Source: Petrosia ficiformis
Taxonomy: Eukaryota > Porifera > Demospongiae > Haplosclerida > Petrosiidae
Length of the DNA: 64,000 nt
NCBI GenBank assembly: GCA_947044365.1
Contig: OX345636.1
Coordinates: 2,314,001-2,378,000, forward strand
Reading direction: 5' to 3'
The translations under genes were made by a program, and so were the position numbers. The notes under the pieces are model-generated. The model was not told the origin of the DNA and did no database searches. It was given only the letters and a program-made list of their open reading frames with translations. Positions 56,311 through 64,000 of this stretch are shown one piece after another (position 1 is the stretch's first letter; every line of letters begins with the position of its first letter).

Positions 56311-57554
56311 CTAAAATTATGATATATAATATATAATAAGATATACTCCCTGTGTGAAGTGTTACATGTACGTATATACATGTATTATATACACACAAAA
56401 TCAAAATTGTTAAAATACATACATGTAACTCATTCAATGGTAAAGTGTAGTTGCAAAGAATAAATTTGTCATGAGCACTGGTTGTGGCTACAAGCATGTT
56501 CATGTTACACTTTGTACCTACTGTAATCACATACATGTACGTATATATGTGTATTTTCCTTTATTGCCAACATTGTAGTATTTATTGGTAGATTAAATTA
56601 TGAGGGATGCCAATTGATACAGTACAATAGTAGAGTAAAAAATTGCAAATACATGTTTTTCTTCTACACAAAACTCCTTTATAAAAAGAGTGATTTTATA
56701 AAAATTACCAAATGAAAGCAGAAACAGTCAACAAACATGCAAACAGCATGTACATTTCACAACTCCTTTTATACATTGTAATGTAGTCAATTTAAAATTT
56801 GTATTATCACAAATTTAATTAATTTCTGAGAGATATTTAAATTCAAAATTTCATAATGATGATAATGCAAAATTATCCACTTGATAATATGATTGGCTAC
56901 AATGAATATTAACAAGTCACATATTAACAACTTTTAGTTACATATCAACACTTCATAAAATTCAAATCCAAAAAGACCACCAACAAGACAAGAAAAGGAT
57001 ATTAGTAAACAAAAGATTAGTTAATACTGATAGTGTGAGACTCTAAGAACTGTCAGGCAATAGGTATCAAAGTGTGCGCCTGTTCAATATAAGTATATCT
57101 TCAGTGAGAATTCAAGGAGAGTACTTCTGAGTTTAGTTTAATTATAATCTGTGAGCAATGGCCAAATCTTTACTTGCCCATAAAGATTACTTACTAATGT
57201 TAATACAAATAACTAATTTCACAATAATAACAACAATTATTTACATAGAGGTAAAAGGAATCATCTAACATACTGTGGTAGTTAATTTTGTACATGTACA
57301 TGTACATTACAATGTAGTGAATATACATAATGCATGCATACTGTAGTAGGTAGTGTTGTACATGTACATGTACATTACAATGTAGTGAATGTACATAATG
57401 CATGCATACTGTAGTAGGTAGTGTTGTACATGTACATTACAATGTAGTGAATATACATAATGCATGCATACTGTGGTAGGTAGTGTTGTACATGTACATG
57501 TACATTACAATGTAGTGAATATACATAATGCATGCATACTGTAGTAGGCAGTGT

Positions 57555-57870
57555 TGTACATGATGTTATCAGAGATGTAGAAAGAAAGAAAGAAAGAAAG
57601 AAAGACACCTGAGGCAATGCAAAAATGAAAAATGAGAGTTGCCTCAGGTGGGATTCGAACCCACGACACTCTGTACTCCAGACAGATGCTCTACCAACTG
57701 AGCTACCAAGGCAGCTCAGCTGGCAGGGCCCGAATCAAACATCTCATACGCCAGTAAGTACAGGCTAACTTAATACTAGGCAGTAGGTGAAGGCCGGGGT
57801 AATGAAACCACCAAAGATACCAACACCAAACCTAAGCTTATATACATGATGTTATCAGAGATGTAGAAAG
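57555..57870 (-). mobile_element. tRNA-headed SINE-like element, copy 3, inside the minisatellite
   Basis: It splits the 68-bp array. TACATGATGTTATCAGAGAT and GTAGAAAG occur at both junctions (about 57557 and 57844). The right part (GGTAATGAAACCACCAAAGA) is also in copy 2, and the same ATGTTATCAGAGATGTAGA sequence ends copy 1, so it belongs to the element, not to the target. Confidence 0.65.
57640..57712 (-). tRNA. tRNA-like gene, anticodon GGA, intact cloverleaf, within a repeat element
   Basis: It folds completely as 73 nt: acceptor GCCTTGG/CTGAGGC (7 pairs with G-T allowed), T8 A9, D-stem GCTC/GAGC, anticodon stem TCTGT/ACAGA with loop CTGGAGT (anticodon GGA at 57677-57679 complement), 5-nt variable loop, T-stem GTGGG/CCCAC, discriminator A. 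GGA would be serine, yet the long variable arm needed for serine tRNAs is absent. It is flanked by AAAG repeats and element sequence shared with two other copies. Confidence 0.65.
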
Positions 57871-58905
57871 TACATTACAATGTAGTGAATATACATAATG
57901 CATGCATACTATAGTAGGTAGTGTTGTACATGTACATGTACATTACAATGTAATGAATATACATAATGCATGCATACTGTAGTAGGTAGTGTTGCACATG
58001 TACATGTACATTACAATGTAGTGAATGTACATAATGCATGCATACTGTAGTAGGTAGTGTTGTACGTGTACATGTACATTACAATGTAGTGAATGTACAT
58101 AATGCATGCATACTGTAGTAGGTAGTGTTGTACGTGTACATGTACATTACAATGTAGTGAATATACATAATGCATGCATACTGTAGTAGGTAGTGTTGCA
58201 CATGTACATGTACATTACAATGTAGTGAATATACATAATGCATGCATACTGTAGTAGGTAGTGTTGTACGTGTACATGTACATTACAATGTAGTGAATAT
58301 ACATAATGCATGCATACTGTAGTAGGTAGTGTTGTACATGTACATGTACATTACAATGTAGTGAATATACATAATGCATGCATACTGTAGTAGGTAGTGT
58401 TGTACATGTACATGTACATTACAATGTAGTGAATGTACATAATGCATGCATACTGTAGTAGGTAGTGTTGTACATGTACATGTACATGTACATTACAATG
58501 TAGTGAATGTACAGAATGCATGCATACTGTAGTAGGTAGTGTTGTACATGTACATTACAATAACATTGAGGGATAATGTATATTACATCTACCTTCAAGA
58601 TGAGCTCAATGCTTATGAATATTGAAAAAACTTTAATCATAAGAAATGATAATTATTTCTAGTATACTTATTATAATATCAGTTGTAAAATTAAATGGCT
58701 GACATTGCGTTACTAATTTGATACATCACTAGTATGTACATGTGTACTATCTAGGACTGCATATCCATGTAGGTGGGGAAATAGTTTTTTTAAAGACCAC
58801 ACCCCTGAATTCTTCATTCATCATTCATTACATGTATGTGTGTATAACTTTAGACAGTAGATAGTTTGTTTTGTGGAGTACAATTATTATTAATATTTCT
58901 TACAG

Positions 58906-58975
58906 GTGGTTCTGGTTCTGGTAAAGGTGATGTAATTGCTAATCTTTGAAGATCTGTGATATTTCTGATAACAGA
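58906..58975 (+). pseudogene. P-loop pseudo-exon, copy 4 (truncated)
   Basis: After ATTTCTTACAG the phase reads GSGSGKGDVIANL then the same TGA. Position and flanks match copy 3, confirming collinearity of the 14-26 kb and 56-64 kb blocks. Confidence 0.42.
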
Positions 58976-59415
58976 CGAATGAATAATGAATGAATATAGC
59001 TCCCCACGGACAGGTAGAGGATTACAATACATGTAGTTTAGTTGCTAATGGTTTAAGTCAGTAATAATTATTAATACATATATCCTGTTAGAGATGTCAA
59101 TATATCTTATATACTCCTCTTAAGGTAATTGTTTCCACTTCTATTAGTTATAATATGTATAATTGCTTTTCATCTGAGAACAAGAAAAACATTAACTTAT
59201 TGTATGTAACCTCATTGTTGTGTTGCTGAAGTAGCCTTAAATACGACCTATTATAATTATAATTATAAATGTGTGTATTATTAATAATTATATTATACAC
59301 TGTTAAGTTCTGATTTCTGGTAATATATTATATGCACTTGTTTAAGGGATCGTTAAGTTTAATGGCCCGTAGGGCCATCCCTATAATTGCTTTCCACGGT
59401 GTTTAATGTACACAT

Positions 59416-59980
59416 CAGGAGCCCATAATGACGAAAGCGTAATAGTAGGAGCAGTAAATGACCACGCATTTAATTAAAATTCATCAAACTATCTGTCTGA
59501 CCGTCTGTTACTATTTTTAGAACCCACATGTATACGCCTTTGTGAAATATGGCTTCAACAGTTACTGTATACTACATTGACTAAGTTTCCTGTATAACAG
59601 AGAAAAGAATTGAGTGATATTCTGGCTCATGTAGGCTGTCAAGATGTTCCTAGTGAAGCCATTGACAAAGTAATCGGAAGCCTTCACTGTAATCGCTTCA
59701 ATGACAGAAGGCAATGATTTCAAACACTCTTGAATAGGACTAACTAGTTATTTCACGGCTTTCCCAAAGCATGCTCTTACTTTCCTGATAGTATGGGACT
59801 CCATTTCTGCCTCTATACATGTTAGCTAAACTGACGCCATATTTAACAAAGGCGTATACACGTGGGTTCTAAAAATAGTAACAGATGGTCAGACAGATAG
59901 TTTGACCAATTTAATTATATGCATGGTTGTTTACCACTCCTACTTTTACGCTTTCTGGTCGACGTCATTATGGGCTCCTG
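59416..59980. mobile_element. 565-bp TIR element, full copy 2
   Basis: CAGGAGCCCATAATGACG at the left and CATTATGGGCTCCTG at the right give matching ends. It is the same length as copy 1 and highly similar. Confidence 0.78.
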
Positions 59981-61625
59981 TATATATATAACAATGTGAA
60001 TTATCAACATCATGTGAATTATCAACATCATGTATATTATACATGTATATTATACATGTATATGTAATATTATACAATATATAAATTATTATTTATATAT
60101 ATATAAATTATATATATTATAGATCATATTTTGAGTTTAAAAAAATGATGTTTTACAACAATCATAAATATTAATAAATTGCGGCTAATTGCCCTTAACA
60201 AGTAAAGAATTTTGGATGGTAGCCACTAGGACAACTCATTTATAAGTTAATTTCAATCCCTGGTGATAGTAAATTATACTCAATGTTATCAAACAATCAA
60301 AGCTTAGCTCTACTAATAACCTATTCATTATACATAATAAACATAAGCTCTCCGATTCATTACACTATTTACCATTTCAATATACATAATATACATTATA
60401 ATTATAATTATGTTTTCCTCTTGTGCTCTACATTTTTTAGTATATACATGTACTCTTATTTATAGCACACTGGATTAGCTGCTGTATAATTACATGTATG
60501 GATTGATTGCTCTTGAGGCATGTAGCACTATTAGTTAATGAACCAAATGGCATTTACTAATTACTTTTTGTTCATGGCCAATTAATTTAGTAGTGGGGGA
60601 AAGTTTAGTATAGTAATTCCACAGACAATGCCCACCTCTGTTTCTTCAACCTTGTGTAACTTGTATGCATTTTAAACAGTAGTGAATTTCAACTCACATA
60701 CATGTATTTAGACAGAAGACCTGCCATATATACCAAAAACATACTGCAAAGATTGCTTTTAAATTATCGGTTTCGGTCATTTTTAAAAACAATTGCAATC
60801 GTAAAAACGTAACAAATCAAGGAATGATAGTAGAAAGATTACTAAGCATTAACTATGTCCTCTACTGTACCATTATTACGTTTACATACTATCACTATAC
60901 ATGTGCACATACTTCCATTGACTGTAGTGTTATTTGTAATGAAGTACACTGTACTTCAATTGCACTACACAGTATTACACCTTAGTACTATGGTATCACA
61001 CACAATTATAAAGGGAATTCATACATCGATCATACCACATGTACATGCATGACTATAGTACAAACTAATACAGGTACTTAGAAGTACAGTTGATTATCAC
61101 CTTATTGAAGTGTAGCTCTCATCATAAGTACATTGTATGTACACTTAATAATGTCAGGTTACTGTACATGCACATGATAGTAGAAAGATTACAGTATATA
61201 TATATGTGTGTTCGGCTCTGCGAAAACCAGACTTATGGATCAAAATTTCAAAATTTATTTTTTGTCTTGCCTGAATAGAGCATTACATCTGCTCTAGAAT
61301 GATATATTATACATCCCAATCATGTAAAAGACAAAGCTATAGTGAGCGATTAAACCATGGCAGTATTTGGAGAAAAACGCAATTAAAGTATTACCTCACC
61401 CTTTTGCTATAACGAACTGCAATAAAGGTTTATACAAACAGCATTGGTATTTTATAAATTGATCCGCACTCTACAAACCTATTAACACAGAGCAAGACAC
61501 TTATAAACTGCCATTTTCTTGCAATCTTGATTTCATATGTTTGGTTTCTGCACATACGCTAACATTAAACAAGTACCCAAATTCAAAGAACCAGATCCAG
61601 TGTTCAGTTCACTGATAATTATCGT

Positions 61626-61826
61626 TCAAATTTTAAAACATTTTATTAAAGCTATGTGCGTGCTATGGTTGAAGAGAGATCGATGAAAAGCAGCAGAGAG
61701 GGACAGAGCTGCAGAGACTAAAGAGGAGAGATTGGATTGATGGTATGGATAAACTGGTCTTTTATGAGTTCCTGTAGCTTTGCTAATTTCATCAGATGAA
61801 GAAGCTAATACTGGCTCAACATACAT
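61626..61826 (-). CDS. Unrecognised 66-aa frame within the duplication
   Basis: The frame reads MYVEPVLASSSDEISKATGT, then HKRPVYPYHQSNLSSLVSAA. The counterpart in the other copy (about 24000-24200) keeps the frame until a TGA replaces an Arg codon near its end. Ser/Leu-rich composition and lack of splice context leave it doubtful. It may be an exon relic carried by the repeat. Confidence 0.18.
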   Translation of the reverse strand: MYVEPVLASSSDEISKATGTHKRPVYPYHQSNLSSLVSAALSLSAAFHRSLFNHSTHIALIKCFKI

Positions 61827-62630
61827 AACTGTAAAATCAAAACTAACCCATGAACTGTTGCATTTTGCTCTTCTTCCATCTCAAATGCACTAATTGCTTT
61901 TGCTTATAGTTAAAAATGTGGTTATTCTAACCATGTCTTCTCAGGCTCACTCCACAATGATTGCTGCATACAAGCATTCTGTAGTTATTAATTTGTGAGC
62001 ATGCATATGCTTATAGTGCATGTACTAATGTGTTAATCATATTTGCACTTCACCACTTCTAATAAGAAGATACAGATAATTGAGGGTCCACTGTGTAAAA
62101 TATGTTGCATTATATACTTATTAGTATGTACATGTATATTAGCCATTCACAAGCCACATACAATATATGTACAATCTTTTCTAAGGGAGAATAGTAGTAT
62201 CAATTATCAAGAGTATAAATTTATGTTGTTCATTGCAAATGATAATTATAATTATGTATATAACATTCAGTAATATTAGACTTGAATAATATTACTAGTC
62301 AGTAACCTACGTGTACATGTATATAATTCTATAGGCCACCCTTAGTGTAGTAATGTGGTGTTGGTCAACAAAGCCTATCACATTACTAATTATTACTATG
62401 TAGTATAAAAAGTATTTTGATAAGTATCACAGGAATGAGAGGAATCCTTATTAACCTTTGTTTACAAACAGAGTTTACTTCATGATGTTTTACTTTATAA
62501 ATGTACATGTAGTAGCAATATCTATACAGTGTTGATATAGTAACAAGACATGATTATAGTTTTACTTTGGAATATACAAACATGTATGTGTACACATATG
62601 CAACAGCCCATCCTTAAAATATAATTAACA

Positions 62631-62753
62631 GAAACCTCTTGTTAATTTTTATCCTTGTGTAATTTGAAGTCTGCCAGCTACGAACATTGGTGTCTCCAAC
62701 AAGCTACTGGCAGACTTCAAATTACACAAGGATAAAAATTAACAAGAGGTTTC
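62631..62753. repeat. Perfect hairpin, 47-bp arms, copy 2
   Basis: Same structure as 25009-25131; arms 62631-62677 and 62707-62753. No change between copies is visible by eye. Confidence 0.85.
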
Positions 62754-64000
62754 CTAACAAAGAGGAAAGAGCATTTGAAATCCAAATACTTTTTACAATA
62801 AGTGTGTAGAAATATTTAAATTCAAAATTCAAAAAGCAGATTCATAATAACAATGATGCAAAATTATCCACTCGATAATGATTGGCTACAATGAATATTA
62901 ACAAGTCATATATTAACAACTTTTAATGAGGTCAATATACATATTAACACTTTATCAAACCAAAAAGACCACCAACAAGACAAGAAAAGGATATTACTAG
63001 ACAAAAGATTAGTTAATACTGATAGTATGAGACTCTAAGAGCTGTCAGGCACTAGGTATCAAAGTGTGTTCAACTGATCTTAGTTATCACTTATCAGTTA
63101 GGCCTGTTCAATATAAGTATATTTTAAGTGAGAATGCAAGGAGAGTACTTTAGAGTTTAATATGATTATAGCAATGCCCAAATTTTTTACTTCCCCATAA
63201 AGACTACTAGTGATAAATACTAATGTAACTAATTTCACAATAATAACAACAATTTACATAGAGGTAAACAGAATCATCGAACAGTCCTACCACCTGTTTC
63301 CAAAATGACCTCTAGTAATCTGGGTATATGATTCAAGTATTTAGTACGACCTACATGTGCATTGCAACAAAGGATTATAGTATTTGTAACTCAGAGGTCC
63401 TGGATATGATCACCAAGGTTTTTACATTCTACTTTACCCTCTATGTACTATCAGAATTATTGTTCAGTTGAGGCATTAATTAAATTGATTAAACCACACC
63501 CAAAATAATGTGACAAGATATTAATTAGTAGTGTGATAAATAAGATAATTCAAAACAGCTAGAATACAAATGTAAATTAATAACACAATAGGATCTCACT
63601 GGTTTCTATAGCAGGGGTCTGTACCTTTCTATATGTTACTAGCACACTTCTTATATGTACATTGCAGTTTACTGATAATAGAAAAATACCGTTACTTGAG
63701 GAAAAATATAATAATGATGATTAATTACATTATTATATTTTCGAATTCTGATTTTAAGTTATACAAGGAAAATAATGACAATAGGCTAAGATTTCTACTA
63801 CCTCTTACATGTACATAAATTCCACATTTCAAATAATCTTTACAGCTTCAATTGCTTATAACTTTTGATTAGAAATGACAAAGATGCTAAGTGTGGGCGT
63901 TGCTGCAGATTGCTTTACTTTCAAACAGTTTCCTTGCTGGTTTGCTGCAAGTAACAAAGCATGATTTTAGTATCTAAGGCTTTAGTAGAAGATCTTCTGT

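Larger units (their letters stand above)
54240..56600. repeat. Repeat block, partner of 20.9-22.9 kb
   Basis: Collinear with 21200-22880 but with its own tRNA-headed element (55940-56310) and extra TGTACA tracts at 54300-54375. No gene. Confidence 0.68.
57280..58560. repeat. 68-bp minisatellite, second array, split by a tRNA-headed element
   Basis: Same unit as at 16.0-17.3 kb; about 4 units lie left and about 10 right of an insertion at roughly 57555-57870. Variant units with TACGTGTACATG occur only here. Confidence 0.92.
56605..59985. repeat. Large repeat block B, left part (partner 14.2-18.7 kb)
   Basis: Collinear with 14232-18740 but without the 1083-bp insertion, so at about 56630-56640 (ACAATAGTAGAGTAAA) it preserves the empty site. 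Its minisatellite is shorter and is interrupted by a tRNA-headed element. Confidence 0.78.
61190..64000. repeat. Segmental duplication, copy 2 (partner 23.4-26.4 kb), runs off the window
   Basis: Near-identical to 23365-26380 in the same orientation. The copy continues to the last base, so its right limit is outside the window. Confidence 0.85.

Overview
The window is nuclear DNA from an animal with an AT-rich, repeat-laden genome. The evidence is spliceosomal introns, a divergent promoter with a TATA box, ankyrin, caspase-fold and Death-fold domains, DNA transposons of several superfamilies, a tRNA-headed SINE, and ubiquitous TGTACATGTACA tracts. The composition, the short introns and the innate-immunity-like domain mix fit a demosponge such as Amphimedon. 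That assignment is an inference from memory, not a database result.

There are two convincing host genes, arranged head to head at 39-48.7 kb around a shared promoter of about 260 bp. Leftward lies one uninterrupted 1137-residue coding exon made almost wholly of ankyrin repeats, with an intron in its 5' leader. Rightward lies a gene I assembled from 15 exons (42667-48719). It predicts a 647-residue protein with about five ankyrin repeats (roughly one per exon), a linker encoded by mini-exons, a caspase-like p20/p10 domain that lacks both catalytic residues, and a C-terminal Death domain. A likely in-frame choice at the end of the caspase-like exon would give a short form without the Death domain. 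This ankyrin/pseudocaspase/Death protein is the most interesting thing in the window.

0-9.1 kb holds a TIR element (179-707), a long fold-back repeat with a companion segment (1153-2251), a broken secreted cysteine-rich gene with an intact-looking TATA box (4475-5287), a fragment resembling the RAG1-like N-terminal zinc motif (about 5878-6041), a 42-bp-arm hairpin, and a complete but dead pogo/Tigger element with TA target duplication (7164-9085).

9.1-34.5 kb and 49.4-64 kb are composed mainly of collinear copies of the same large repeat blocks. Comparing copies gives internal empty sites for several insertions: a 1083-bp TIR element at 14261-15343 with a TTAA-flanked piggyBac-like element nested in it, a tRNA-headed SINE at 20.9-21.2 kb, and a fold-back element inside a hAT remnant. 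The blocks also carry a 68-bp minisatellite and, in four places, a pseudo-exon encoding a Walker A (P-loop) motif followed by the same TGA stop.

34.5-39 kb is mostly AT-rich spacer with several long hairpins and a decayed ankyrin fragment. I saw no bacterial genes, CRISPR array or standard rRNA genes. Exon boundaries rest on splice-site and frame logic only; no transcript or database evidence was available.
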